A stretch of 64,000 nt of DNA from Falcatimonas sp. MSJ-15. Its GTDB lineage: Bacteria > Bacillota > Clostridia > Lachnospirales > Lachnospiraceae. Where the stretch lies: assembly GCF_018918265.1 (NCBI RefSeq), contig NZ_JAHLQC010000012.1, forward strand, positions 1-64,000, in the 5' to 3' direction. The notes under the pieces were generated by a model, which saw only the letters and a program-made list of their open reading frames with translations, did not search any database and was not told the origin of the DNA. Shown here in pieces: positions 34,374 through 43,887 of this stretch (its first letter is position 1; each line of letters opens with the position of its first letter). The translations under genes and the position numbers were made by a program.

Positions 34374-36515
34374 ATGGATAAAGAGTTATTTGAGACAAGA
34401 AAACAGATAATAATGGACATTATTAATGACGAGAATTATGTCCCAATGAAGATAAAAGAGATTGCAATATTATTACAGGTACCAAAATCAGAGAGAGCAG
34501 ATCTTGAAGAAGTATTAATGGCACTTGTGAATGAAGGTAAGATTAGCCTTTCTAAAAAAGGTAAGTATTGTAAAGGCGATATGAATCTGATTACAGGTGT
34601 TTTTCAGGCTACACAGCGTGGATTTGGCTTTGTAAGTGTTGAAGGAGAAGATGAGGATATATTCATATCAGAAAGCGATACTAATGGAGCATTTACTAAT
34701 GATGTAGTAAATGTAAGAATATTAGAAGGAAAATCAGGCAAGCGAAGAGAAGGAACCATTGTTAATATTGTAGAAAGAGGCATAAAAGAGATTGTTGGAA
34801 TATATCAAAAGAGTAAAAGTTTTGGCTTTGTTATTCCAGATAATCAGAAATTTACCAAAGATATCTTTATTCCGGCAGAAAAATCAATGGGTGCGGTAAC
34901 GGGCCATAAAGTTGTAGTGAAGATAACAGATTATGGTAAAAATGGTAAAAAACCGGAAGGTAAAGTAATAGAGATTATAGGCCATGTTAATGATCCGGGA
35001 ACAGACATAATGTCTATAATAAAATCATACGATCTTCCACTTGAGTTTCCTGAGAATGTTATGCATCAATTAAAAGATATTCCTGATGAAGTGTCAACAA
35101 GAGAGATGGCAGGACGTGTTGATATAAGAAATTGGCAGACTGTTACAATAGATGGTGAAGATGCTAAAGATCTTGATGATGCAATTACAATAAGCAAAAA
35201 AGATGGAAAATATACATTAGGCGTTCATATTGCTGATGTTACCAATTATGTCAAAGAAGGCACACCTCTTGATAAAGAAGCTTTAAGAAGAGGAACAAGT
35301 GTATATCTTGTAGACAGAGTAATCCCTATGCTTCCTCATAAACTTTCTAATGGAATATGTTCACTTAATGAAGGCGTAGACAGACTTGCATTAAGCTGCA
35401 TTATGGATATTGATGAAAAAGGTAATGTCTATGGACATAAGATATGTGAAACAGTTATTAATGTTGATAGAAGAATGAGTTATACAGCAGTTAAAAAGAT
35501 ACTTGATAATTCAGATGAAGAAGTTGTTAATGAGTACAAGGAATTAGTTCCGATGTTCGAACTTATGAAAGAACTTGCTGCTATTCTTAGAAAAAAAAGA
35601 TTTAGCAGAGGCTCTATTGATTTTGATTTTCCAGAATCAAAGATTATACTTGATGAAAAAGGCCGTCCGATAGATATAAAGCCTTATGAGCGTAATGTAG
35701 CAACAAGAATAATTGAAGATTTTATGCTTATAGCTAACGAGACAGTCGCAGAAGATCATTTTTGGCAGGAGATACCTTTTGTATATAGAACACATGATAA
35801 TCCGGACCCAGAGAAGATAGAACGACTTGGTATGTTTATTAACAATTTTGGATATTCAATTAAGATTAGTCAGGATGATATTCATCCAAAAGAATTACAG
35901 AAACTTCTTGAAAAGATTGAAGGTTCAGATGAAGAAGCATTAATAAGCAGGCTTACTCTAAGATCATTAAAGAGAGCACAATATACAACAAGTTGTACAG
36001 GCCATTTTGGACTTGCAGCAAAGTATTATTGTCATTTTACATCACCAATAAGAAGATATCCGGATCTTCAGATTCATAGAATTATAAAAGAAAATCTTCA
36101 TGGTGGACTTAATGAACGAAGAATAAATCATTATAATAAGATACTTGATGCTGTTGCAAAACAGGCAAGTATGACAGAGAGACGAGCTGATGATGCAGAG
36201 AGAGATACAGATAAACTTAAAAAAGTTGAATATATGTCACATAGAATCGGAGAAGTATTTGATGGTGTTATATCAGGTGTGACTTCATGGGGATTCTATG
36301 TTGAACTTCCTAATACAGTAGAAGGAATGGTTCATATTAGTTCATTAAGAGATGATTATTATTATTTTTCAGAAGAAGAATATGCACTTAAATCCGAGAT
36401 ACTTAATAAGCAATATAAGCTTGGCCAAAAAGTAAAAGTTGTTCTTGTTGATACTGATAAGATGTTAAGAACAATAGATTTTGAATTATATGATGAAATT
36501 GTGGGAGGATTATAG
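34374..36515 (+). CDS. rnr: Ribonuclease R
   Basis: A 713-residue processive 3'-5' exoribonuclease of the RNB family. Order: N-terminal winged helix, two cold-shock domains (about 60-210), the RNB catalytic core with the metal-binding aspartates in DGEDAKDLDDA, and a C-terminal S1 domain (about 630-710). It degrades structured RNA and non-stop mRNAs together with SmpB and tmRNA, which follow. The start at ATG 34374 has AGAGGTG 8 bp upstream; an in-frame TTG 21 bp earlier does not. Confidence 0.95.
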   Translation: MDKELFETRKQIIMDIINDENYVPMKIKEIAILLQVPKSERADLEEVLMALVNEGKISLSKKGKYCKGDMNLITGVFQATQRGFGFVSVEGEDEDIFISESDTNGAFTNDVVNVRILEGKSGKRREGTIVNIVERGIKEIVGIYQKSKSFGFVIPDNQKFTKDIFIPAEKSMGAVTGHKVVVKITDYGKNGKKPEGKVIEIIGHVNDPGTDIMSIIKSYDLPLEFPENVMHQLKDIPDEVSTREMAGRVDIRNWQTVTIDGEDAKDLDDAITISKKDGKYTLGVHIADVTNYVKEGTPLDKEALRRGTSVYLVDRVIPMLPHKLSNGICSLNEGVDRLALSCIMDIDEKGNVYGHKICETVINVDRRMSYTAVKKILDNSDEEVVNEYKELVPMFELMKELAAILRKKRFSRGSIDFDFPESKIILDEKGRPIDIKPYERNVATRIIEDFMLIANETVAEDHFWQEIPFVYRTHDNPDPEKIERLGMFINNFGYSIKISQDDIHPKELQKLLEKIEGSDEEALISRLTLRSLKRAQYTTSCTGHFGLAAKYYCHFTSPIRRYPDLQIHRIIKENLHGGLNERRINHYNKILDAVAKQASMTERRADDAERDTDKLKKVEYMSHRIGEVFDGVISGVTSWGFYVELPNTVEGMVHISSLRDDYYYFSEEEYALKSEILNKQYKLGQKVKVVLVDTDKMLRTIDFELYDEIVGGL

Positions 36516-36518
36516 ATA

Positions 36519-36986
36519 ATGTCAAAAGATGCATTTAAACTTATCGCTAATAACAAAAAGGCACATTTTGACTACTTCATTGAAGATACATTTGAAGCCG
36601 GAATAGCACTTGCTGGAACAGAAGTAAAATCTTTAAGAATGGGAAAATGTAGTGTTAAAGAATCCTTTATAAGAATAGAGAATGGTGAAGTGTATATATA
36701 TAATATGCACATAAGTCCTTATGAAAAAGGAAATATATTTAATAAAGATCCTTTAAGAGTTCGAAAACTACTGCTTCATAAATATGAAGTTAACAAAATG
36801 GTTGGTAAGATGCAACAAAAAGGTTATACAATAGTACCACTTCAGGTATATTTTAAAGGAAATCTGTGTAAAGTACAGATAGGGCTTGCAAGAGGTAAAA
36901 AATTATATGATAAGCGTGAAGATATAGCTAAGAAAGATCAAAGACGTGAAGCTGAGAAGAACTTTAAAGTAAAAAATCTATATTAA
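36519..36986 (+). CDS. smpB: SsrA-binding protein SmpB
   Basis: A 155-residue tmRNA partner that carries tmRNA to stalled ribosomes. The beta-barrel contains the GTEVKSLR motif and [11 protein letters not shown]; the basic C-terminal tail ([13 protein letters not shown]) enters the mRNA channel. It starts 3 bp after the rnr stop; its GGGAGG lies in the end of rnr. tmRNA is 1.4 kb downstream on the same strand. Confidence 0.96.
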   Translation: MSKDAFKLIANNKKAHFDYFIEDTFEAGIALAGTEVKSLRMGKCSVKESFIRIENGEVYIYNMHISPYEKGNIFNKDPLRVRKLLLHKYEVNKMVGKMQQKGYTIVPLQVYFKGNLCKVQIGLARGKKLYDKREDIAKKDQRREAEKNFKVKNLY

Positions 36987-37069
36987 AAGTAGTATTAAAA
37001 AGTAAAAATTGCTCTATACTGTAAGTATAGATTGAAGAATTGTAGTGGTTCATTAATTGTCATCTGTGT

Positions 37070-37108
37070 AAAAAATTGCTCTATACTATAAGTGTAGAGC
37101 AATTTTTA
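37070..37108 (+). terminator. Terminator after smpB (with a decayed copy 67 bp upstream)
   Basis: TTGCTCTATACT-ATA-AGTGTAGAGCAA, then TTTTT. A near copy of the 5' arm (AAAAATTGCTCTATACT) starts at 37004, but its 3' arm has diverged. It may also serve the leftward gene ending at 37132. Confidence 0.85.
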
Positions 37109-37131
37109 GTTGACGATTATAATGTCTATGC

Positions 37132-37452
37132 TTAAAAAGAACTCTCAAGTTCAAGAATCTTCATAAAAGATTGATATTGAACAGAAGAAAGTGTGTTGTT
37201 AGTAAGCCAGCTGAATTGATCGTCTGTGATAATTTTCTTTTTAGTATAAGTATATGAAAAATTGTTACTATGACCTATACCATTGGTATATAATTTAAGC
37301 CAATTAGAATTAAGCAAAAATTCATCTGTAGCATATCTTGCACTATATAACTTAATATAATATTTTCTGACAAGTTCATTAGCCAGCGTTATATGACCAT
37401 ATTGACTGCAAGAGTAAAATTCCCCACTAGGAGAAAGCCATCCACATAACAT
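37132..37452 (-). CDS. Small protein of unknown function
   Basis: A 106-residue soluble protein, rich in Tyr, Ser and Asn (start MLCGWLSPSGEFYSCSQYG). GAGGTG lies 11 bp before the ATG on the minus strand, which supports translation. The N-terminal GWLSPSGEF.SC pattern recalls short proteins found in Firmicute genomes and phages, but I cannot name a family. It is leftward, like the RNase H-like gene upstream; the pair breaks the smpB-tmRNA neighbourhood. Confidence 0.6.
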   Translation of the reverse strand: MLCGWLSPSGEFYSCSQYGHITLANELVRKYYIKLYSARYATDEFLLNSNWLKLYTNGIGHSNNFSYTYTKKKIITDDQFSWLTNNTLSSVQYQSFMKILELESSF

Positions 37453-37598
37453 GTATGTAAGTTCACCTCGATGTAATAAATAATAATGATTAGAAAATTG
37501 TAAAACTACATTAGACTTAAGCGAATGTGATTTTGCAATTTCCTTGTACAGTAGATGGTTTTAGTGTAAAATAAAACAAAACAAATAGCAAGAATAAG

Positions 37599-38258
37599 TT
37601 ATTGACAATTTAATGCTTTTTTCGCCTCGTTATGCATTTTTTCGACATGTTCTTTGTCTACTACACTTGAAATCTTAAAAAATTGAATATCTATCTGATC
37701 TTTAACAGAATTAATAAAACGCTTATAGGCAGTTGATTGTGGTGTATCAGCAGACCATATATTAAGTGGCCATGCACCAACGCATGCAAGTGTATGGAAT
37801 AAAGTTATACTCTTATAATCATTAGATAATGCATAGTTGATAGCGAGAATTGCAGCCATAACCTCTCCACAACTGTCTTTAAGATCAGCAAAATCATTTT
37901 CACATACATCGATTACAGTAAAAGAACTTTTTATTGAAAATAAAGTCTTATTTTTGTTCTCCGGTGTATTAAAGATTTTTAGTATATTCTCGATTTTATT
38001 AGATTCAGAATGAGTGAATTCAACTGCGGCTGCATACATTCTGGTTAATGGATCAAATTCACCACAGATATAAGCAGTACATTCAGTTTGCTTTAATACT
38101 GAGATAGAGTTTTCATATATGAAATTTTGCGCTTCTTCAAGAGAAGAACATCTCTTAAATACAGCTTCAGGATATCCTTTTACCTGAGTCATGCAACTAT
38201 CTAAAGTTTTATAAACACCCTTTCGTCGTCCTCTTTTAACAGCATAGTAATATTGCAT
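37599..38258 (-). CDS. RNase H-like protein with viroplasmin domain, catalytic site degenerate
   Basis: A 219-residue protein. Residues 1-48 (YYAVKRGRRKGVYKT, then AVFKRCSSLEEA) form the caulimovirus-viroplasmin / hybrid-binding domain found at the N-terminus of some RNase H1 enzymes. Residues 58-216 follow the RNase H fold (CGEVMAAILAINYAL, NEAKKAL end). The first active-site Asp is Cys65 (AYICGEF); Glu132 remains; the expected Asp positions 155 and 209 read His by hand alignment. It is therefore probably inactive. The start at 38258 has AAGGAG 9 bp upstream. Confidence 0.75.
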   Translation of the reverse strand: MQYYYAVKRGRRKGVYKTLDSCMTQVKGYPEAVFKRCSSLEEAQNFIYENSISVLKQTECTAYICGEFDPLTRMYAAAVEFTHSESNKIENILKIFNTPENKNKTLFSIKSSFTVIDVCENDFADLKDSCGEVMAAILAINYALSNDYKSITLFHTLACVGAWPLNIWSADTPQSTAYKRFINSVKDQIDIQFFKISSVVDKEHVEKMHNEAKKALNCQ

Positions 38259-38376
38259 GTATTTCATCTCCTTATATTGAATGAATGTGTTATAAAAAAA
38301 TAATACTATTCGATCTATCGGTAAGAATGATGAAATCTTGAATTATAAATAAAATTTAATTTATTAAAAAAATCTA

Positions 38377-38405
38377 TTGAAGATAAAATAAATTTTTGTT
38401 ATAAT
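38377..38405 (+). promoter_or_regulatory. Promoter of tmRNA
   Basis: TTGAAG (38377-38382), 17 bp, TATAAT (38400-38405). Transcription would start near 38412, seven bases before the mature 5' end. Confidence 0.75.
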
Positions 38406-38418
38406 GTAAATACATTTA

Positions 38419-38754
38419 GGGCTTGTAAAGGTTTCGACAGGGGTTTTGAATGTGGAGAAGCAATTCGCAGGAGATGCGTTAAATTTCAAAATTAAATATA
38501 AACGCTGAAGATAATTTAGCAATCGCTGCCTAGTGGCAGCTGTCTGACCTAGAGCACCTACACTTTAGCAATCAGGCATCGACTATGTAGGAAACGATGT
38601 ATGCAAAGCTTTGAGCATGCAGGCGTATTATGAAGCTACTAAGGCATATAAGGTGTTGGTTCTTGATATGTCAAGGGAATGTAAATAATCAACTATAATT
38701 GTAGAAGTACGCAGGACGGGCTTTTGGACGCGGGTTCGATTCCCGCCAGGTCCA
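38419..38754 (+). tRNA. ssrA: tmRNA (SsrA)
   Basis: A transfer-messenger RNA of about 336 nt. The 5' end GGGCTTG pairs with 3' CAGGTCC (38747-38753) as acceptor stem, with A38754 as the discriminator; CCA is not encoded. AAAGGTTTCGAC and the T-arm GGTTCGATTCCCGCC are diagnostic. The tag frame from 38504 reads AEDNLAIAA and stops at TAG (38531-38533), possibly preceded by Asn. It works with SmpB (36519-36986). It is typed tRNA for lack of a tmRNA class. Confidence 0.96.
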
Positions 38755-38864
38755 TATATGCTCGAGGTAACTTGAGCTATTTTTTTACAAAAGATACATA
38801 TTATAAGTTATATTTTGTGAAAACTTTTTATAATGTATTTTTCTAATGAAAAGGGGGATTTCGT

Positions 38865-39080
38865 ATGGAAGAATTATTAGTAGAAGGTTTTGAAGGTGTT
38901 TATGCATTATGCGAACAGAAAGATAAGCAAAAGACAACTGTTCCTAAGTACAGATTACCATTAGAGACACGAGTTGGGGATTTTGTATTTTTGAATCGTG
39001 ATGGTATGTATGAAGTAAAGACATCAAAGAAGACGAATCATGGAATGACTCAGTATTTAAAGACTTTGCTCGGAAGATGA
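38865..39080 (+). CDS. Small DUF3006-like protein
   Basis: A 71-residue protein starting MEELLVEGFEGVYALCEQ, with a small all-beta pattern (EGVYALCE, VPKYRLP, VGDFVFL) that resembles DUF3006 proteins. An AAAGGGGG ribosome site lies 8 bp before the ATG. The function is unknown. It follows tmRNA by 110 bp. Confidence 0.65.
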   Translation: MEELLVEGFEGVYALCEQKDKQKTTVPKYRLPLETRVGDFVFLNRDGMYEVKTSKKTNHGMTQYLKTLLGR

Positions 39081-39206
39081 TTTGTAGCCACCATAGCAGA
39101 TTTGGAATCTTGATTTATTTTAAGAATGGAAGGATCTGTTAAGGTGGCTTTTCTTTTATATAATGGATATTATTATATAAGAATAAAGAGAATTGGAGAA
39201 TGTATT

Positions 39207-40883
39207 ATGAGAATGTATTTTGAAAGAAAAAGACCTGAAGAGGTAGGAATAGCTTCAGAGAATATTATCAGATTTATAGATGAATTAAAAAAAGAGCATG
39301 TTAATATGCACAGTTTTATATTATATAGAAGAAATAGTATTATAGCAGAAGCTTATTATGCACCTTATACGAGAGATACTTTGCATAGAGTATTTTCTGT
39401 GACAAAAAGTTTCACATCGGTGGCGATAGGAATCTTAGCTGATGAGAAGAAGATAGATCTTGATGATAAGATTATTGATTATTTTGCAGATAAGACTGAT
39501 GGAATTGAGGTTCATAAGTATATAAAAGATATTACAATAAGAGACATGCTTATGATGTCAACTGCTCATGAGGCTACTACATATAAAAAAGTCACACATA
39601 ATGATTATGTCAGAAGTTTTTTTGAAGTTGAACCTTCACATTATCCGGGAACATCATATGCTTATGATACATCTTCAAGTCATACACTTGCAGCTTTAGT
39701 TAAGAAGATTACCGGGAAGAATATTCTTGAATTCCTTAAGGAAAAGTGTCTTACAGAGCTTGGTTTCTCTGATGAGTCATATGGAATATCAGATCCTATG
39801 GGAATTACAATGGGCGGCTCAGGAATTATGGCAAAACCAATTGATTTGTTAATATTTGCAAACCTGATTATGAATGGAGGCAGAGTAAAAGACAGACAGT
39901 ATATCTCAAAAGAATATATAACACTTGCAACAACTTGTAAGAGAAATACTTATGTGCGTAGTAATGTTGATGCTGAAAGATATGGATATGGATATCAGTT
40001 TTTTATGACAAAATATAATGGCTTTTGCTGTTATGGTATGGGAGGACAGTTAGTATTATGCTATCCTGATAAGGAGCTTATTTTGGTAACAACAGCTGAT
40101 ACACAAGATAGTCAGGAGAAAACACAGAGAATATATGATGCCTTTTATAGGAATATATATGATAAACTTGATGTACTAAATATATCAGATAATATATCCG
40201 AAGATAGTAAGTCAGGTAATAAAAGCTATGAAGAACTGCTTGATATTATCGGTTCGCTAAAGATAGAAGAAGACGATATCGATAGTGATTATGAGAAGCT
40301 TAAGCTGATAGATAAAAAAAAGTTTGTTTTTGACGATAATCCTGCAGGACTTATAAAAGCTTATATTGATATAGATAATAATAATGAATCAGGAAGTATT
40401 ATACTTGATTTTAAGAATGATAATGCAAGTGGCAATAACATAAGCAATGCTAATGCAAATAGTTATAACATAAGTAATGATAATGTAAGTGGCAATAATA
40501 TAAGTAATGCTAATGCAAGTAGTTATAGTATAAATGATGATAAGCCAAGTGGTGATGATATAAATAATCATAAATCAAGTAGTGGTAATGTAAGTAATAA
40601 GGCAAATATGGAAGACAAAGCCATAAGAACATATAGAATAGAATTTGGAGTGAAAGAACTAAAAGAGTCGATATTTCCATATTATAATATGAGATACCTT
40701 GCTAAGATTCTTGTAGCTTTCAAAGATACATTTATTATAAGATGCCACATTATAGATGAGTCAGTATGCCCGCTTTACATAGAAGTGACTACTAATGGTG
40801 ATAATGTTACATTCTATATGAAGAATAAGGATGAAGTATTTTTTAAGGAATTTAATGGATATGTCAGTGGAAAAATACATTAA
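39207..40883 (+). CDS. Beta-lactamase-family serine hydrolase with a 10-residue repeat insert
   Basis: A 558-residue protein of the class C beta-lactamase/esterase fold (PF00144 type). The SxxK motif is Ser64-Val-Thr-Lys67; Tyr153 lies in YAYDTSS (YDT in place of the usual YxN). Then GITMGGSGIMAKP and GYGYQFF follow. There is no signal peptide, so it is probably cytoplasmic. After residue about 403 a six-fold Asn/Ser-rich 10-residue repeat (40416-40595) separates the hydrolase from a C-terminal domain. The start at 39207 has GGAGAA upstream; a start 81 bp earlier lacks a site. Substrate unknown. Confidence 0.82.
   Translation: MRMYFERKRPEEVGIASENIIRFIDELKKEHVNMHSFILYRRNSIIAEAYYAPYTRDTLHRVFSVTKSFTSVAIGILADEKKIDLDDKIIDYFADKTDGIEVHKYIKDITIRDMLMMSTAHEATTYKKVTHNDYVRSFFEVEPSHYPGTSYAYDTSSSHTLAALVKKITGKNILEFLKEKCLTELGFSDESYGISDPMGITMGGSGIMAKPIDLLIFANLIMNGGRVKDRQYISKEYITLATTCKRNTYVRSNVDAERYGYGYQFFMTKYNGFCCYGMGGQLVLCYPDKELILVTTADTQDSQEKTQRIYDAFYRNIYDKLDVLNISDNISEDSKSGNKSYEELLDIIGSLKIEEDDIDSDYEKLKLIDKKKFVFDDNPAGLIKAYIDIDNNNESGSIILDFKNDNASGNNISNANANSYNISNDNVSGNNISNANASSYSINDDKPSGDDINNHKSSSGNVSNKANMEDKAIRTYRIEFGVKELKESIFPYYNMRYLAKILVAFKDTFIIRCHIIDESVCPLYIEVTTNGDNVTFYMKNKDEVFFKEFNGYVSGKIH
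40416..40595 (+). repeat. Six 30-bp in-frame tandem repeats inside the serine hydrolase gene
   Basis: Six units of exactly 30 bp encode NDNASGNNIS, NANANSYNIS, NDNVSGNNIS, NANASSYSIN, DDKPSGDDIN and NHKSSSGNVS. Alternation of the first four shows a 60-bp higher-order unit. Confidence 0.9.
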
Positions 40884-40895
40884 GAAAGGTAGAGT

Positions 40896-41429
40896 ATGAT
40901 GGAGGAGAATAAAAAGTATGTATTAGATGGATTTGAATATGAGACAAAAGAAGATTATGAAAGTGCATTAAATGAACAAAAAGGTATCCAGTTTTTGTTT
41001 AAGAAATATAATATGAAAGATTCGAAAGTTGCTACTACAGTATACAATAATGCAATAGAAAAGGAACTTTTTAAAACACAGACAGGAATTAGTTTCATGT
41101 ATGAACTTCGAAAAAAGATAAGTAATACTGGCAAGATTGAAGCAGAAGAACTTAAAACTATAAAGATTAAGAATGTTGATAAGCAAAAAAAAGAAGAGGT
41201 TCAAAAACTTTCTGACAAAATAAAGATTTCGATTGGGATAAATTGTATTCTTGCAATAGTCATTGTAGCGATGATTATAATTGCATCTACAAGTGGCAAT
41301 GCTAATATTATGAATTATGAAGCTAAAATACAGAATAAGTACAGTAGCTGGGAAAGTGAACTAAAAGAGAGAGAAAAAGCTATTAAAGAGAAAGAAGCAG
41401 AACTTAATATTAGTAATGATAATAAGTAG
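40896..41429 (+). CDS. Membrane-anchored coiled-coil protein of unknown function
   Basis: A 177-residue protein with one hydrophobic helix (about 108-130, INCILAIVIVAMIIIAS) and a charged C-terminal coiled coil (KEREKAIKEKEAEL). The N-terminal half is polar and begins with a YETKEDYESALNEQKG segment seen in small Lachnospiraceae proteins. AAAGGTAG precedes the ATG. It starts 12 bp after the serine hydrolase and is probably co-transcribed. I do not recognise a characterised family. Confidence 0.65.
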   Translation: MMEENKKYVLDGFEYETKEDYESALNEQKGIQFLFKKYNMKDSKVATTVYNNAIEKELFKTQTGISFMYELRKKISNTGKIEAEELKTIKIKNVDKQKKEEVQKLSDKIKISIGINCILAIVIVAMIIIASTSGNANIMNYEAKIQNKYSSWESELKEREKAIKEKEAELNISNDNK

Positions 41430-41540
41430 GAGTAGTCAACAGAATAACATGTAATTATTATATTAATACATAAATAAGATATATGTTCACAAAAATAACA
41501 TATAATTCTATTATAATGTCAATTATATAAGATGCTAATG

Positions 41541-41660
41541 TTAAGCTTATTATTTAATATATTAGATAATAAGCTTAACATTTAATGTATTAGACAAGTA
41601 AAGACTAGCGTTTAATATATTAGGTAAGTAAAGATTAGCATTTAATTATTAGATAATAAC
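41541..41660. repeat. Degenerate tandem array (about 36-38 bp) before the two-component system
   Basis: Three to four drifting units resembling TAGCATTTAATATATTAGAT plus AAGTAAAGAT. It lies between the coiled-coil protein and the response regulator. No promoter is clear within it. Confidence 0.6.
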
Positions 41661-41680
41661 ACAGATAAGAGGTAATAAGT

Positions 41681-42361
41681 ATGGAAAAATTGAAAATACT
41701 TGTAGTTGATGATGAAGCTAGAATGAGAAAACTTGTAAGAGATTTTCTTGTCCGCAATGATTATACAGTTGTTGAAGCAGGAGATGGAGAAGAAGCTCTT
41801 GATGTATTTTATTCTGATAAAGATATTGCACTTATAATTCTTGATGTTATGATGCCTAAGATGGATGGATATGAGACACTTAAGAGAATAAGAAAAGATT
41901 CTAAAGTGCCAGTAATAATGTTAACAGCAAAAGGCGAAGAAGATGACGAATTAAGAGGCTTTGAGCTTGGTGTAGATGAATATATATCCAAACCTTTCAG
42001 TCCTAAAATATTAGTAGCAAGAGTTGAAGCAATTCTTAGAAGAAGTGGTAATGGAACAGCAGATGAATCAATAAGAGCAGGAAGAATAGAACTTAACAAA
42101 GTAGCACATATTGTTAAGATTGATGACAAACCTATTGAATTAAGTTTTAAAGAATTTGAACTGTTAGCATATTTTATTGAGAATTCAGGTATAGCTTTGT
42201 CAAGAGAAAGAATATTAAATAGCGTATGGAACTATGATTATTTTGGTGATGCAAGAACTATTGATACACATGTTAAAAAACTTAGAAGCAAGATGGGTGA
42301 CTGCGGAGAATATATTCATACAATATGGGGTATGGGATACAAATTTGAGGTGGAAGCATGA
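41681..42361 (+). CDS. OmpR-family response regulator
   Basis: A 226-residue regulator. The receiver domain (1-120) has the acidic pair Asp10-Asp11, phospho-acceptor Asp55 (LDVMMP), Thr82 and Lys104. The winged-helix DNA-binding domain (about 128-226) includes SFKEFELLAYFIEN and RTIDTHVKKLRSKM. AAGAGG precedes the ATG. Its last four bases (ATGA) overlap the sensor kinase start, so the two are translationally coupled. Its signal and targets are unknown. Confidence 0.95.
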   Translation: MEKLKILVVDDEARMRKLVRDFLVRNDYTVVEAGDGEEALDVFYSDKDIALIILDVMMPKMDGYETLKRIRKDSKVPVIMLTAKGEEDDELRGFELGVDEYISKPFSPKILVARVEAILRRSGNGTADESIRAGRIELNKVAHIVKIDDKPIELSFKEFELLAYFIENSGIALSRERILNSVWNYDYFGDARTIDTHVKKLRSKMGDCGEYIHTIWGMGYKFEVEA

Positions 42362-43854
42362 GACATTCCATAAGATTTAAACTTACGCTTATGATGCTTG
42401 CACTCACAGGTGGTGTAATACTTGCACTTATATTACTTAATACAACTTTTCTTGGTAAATTCTATTACAAGACAAAGCAGTCAACAATGAAGAATGTATA
42501 TTATCAGATAAATCAGCTGTATGGAGATATTGATTATGATACATATCAGGCACAGGATGAAGAGACACTTGACAATATCAAACTTGAACTTGAAAAGATA
42601 TGTAGCAAAAACAATGTCAACATACAGATAATTGATTTTAATCATCATACAACTTTCAATTCAGGAATGTCTAGTCAGACAATAGAGAATATATTGAATG
42701 CATATATATATTCAATTAATATATCAGGAAGTGAAGTTATATCAAAAAGTGATGACTTTGTGCTTACAAGCAATTATGATAACAGACTTGGAGTTAAGAC
42801 GCTTAATCTTGTTGGCGAACTTCAGTATAGTAACTTCATAATAATGACAACAACTGTTGAGAGCATAGAAGAAGCGATAAAATTTAGTAATCATTTTATT
42901 GAATATGCAGGACTTATTGTTATGATGCTTGGTGTTATAATAACAACAATGTTTGCAAGAAGAATAGCAAAACCAATAACAGAATTATCAGGAATTGCTG
43001 AGAAGATGGCAGAGCTTGATTTTGACATAAAATATGTAAGTAATGATAAAGGCGAACTTGGTATACTTGGAAATAGTATGAATAAGTTGTCAGATAAGCT
43101 TGAGATGACTATCTCAGAATTAAAGTCAGCTAATATCTCATTACAAAAAGATATTGAGAAAAAAGAGATGATAGATGAGATGCGAAAAGAATTCGTATCT
43201 AATGTGTCACATGAATTAAAGACTCCTATAGCACTTATACAAGGATATGCAGAAGGACTTAAGGAAGGGATAAATGATGATCCTGAAAGTACAGAATTCT
43301 ACTGTGATGTAATCATAGATGAGGCAGCAAAGATGAATAATATGGTTAAGAAACTTCTTACACTTCAGCATATTGAGTCAGGAACAGAAAAAGTTAATAT
43401 GGAGCGTTTTGACATAATACCTATAATAAAATCAGTAGTTAAAGCTAATACACTTTTAGCTGATGACAAAAATATAAAGATAATTTTTGAAGAAAATAAT
43501 CCGATATATGTATGGGCAGACGAGTATCAGGTTGAGGAAGTTATGACTAACTATGTAACTAATGCAATTAATCATGCTGATGGAGATAAGATTATACGAG
43601 TATATACAGAGATAAAGGATGGAAAAATAAGAGTCAGCGTGTACAATACAGGACATAATATTCCAGAAACAGAACTCGAAAAAGTATGGATTAAATTTTA
43701 CAAAGTTGATAAAGCAAGAACAAGAGAGTATGGCGGAAGTGGTATAGGATTATCAATTGTAAAAGCGATAATTGATTCTTTTGGACAACAATGTGGAGTA
43801 TATAATGTTGACGACGGTGTAGTATTCTGGTTTGAACTTGACTGCAAAAATTAG
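42358..43854 (+). CDS. Membrane sensor histidine kinase
   Basis: A 498-residue kinase partnered with the preceding regulator. There are two transmembrane helices (about 9-32 and 182-200) around an extracytoplasmic sensor of about 150 residues, then a HAMP domain (about 200-255), HisKA with His285 (SHELKTP) and an HATPase domain (NYVTNAINHADGD, GSGIGLSIVK). The sensor region has no recognisable ligand motif. A lipoprotein gene follows 33 bp later and may be a sensed or regulated partner. Confidence 0.94.
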   Translation: MRHSIRFKLTLMMLALTGGVILALILLNTTFLGKFYYKTKQSTMKNVYYQINQLYGDIDYDTYQAQDEETLDNIKLELEKICSKNNVNIQIIDFNHHTTFNSGMSSQTIENILNAYIYSINISGSEVISKSDDFVLTSNYDNRLGVKTLNLVGELQYSNFIIMTTTVESIEEAIKFSNHFIEYAGLIVMMLGVIITTMFARRIAKPITELSGIAEKMAELDFDIKYVSNDKGELGILGNSMNKLSDKLEMTISELKSANISLQKDIEKKEMIDEMRKEFVSNVSHELKTPIALIQGYAEGLKEGINDDPESTEFYCDVIIDEAAKMNNMVKKLLTLQHIESGTEKVNMERFDIIPIIKSVVKANTLLADDKNIKIIFEENNPIYVWADEYQVEEVMTNYVTNAINHADGDKIIRVYTEIKDGKIRVSVYNTGHNIPETELEKVWIKFYKVDKARTREYGGSGIGLSIVKAIIDSFGQQCGVYNVDDGVVFWFELDCKN

Positions 43855-43887
43855 AGATGATTTTGTATACAAGGGGGAATTTAATAT

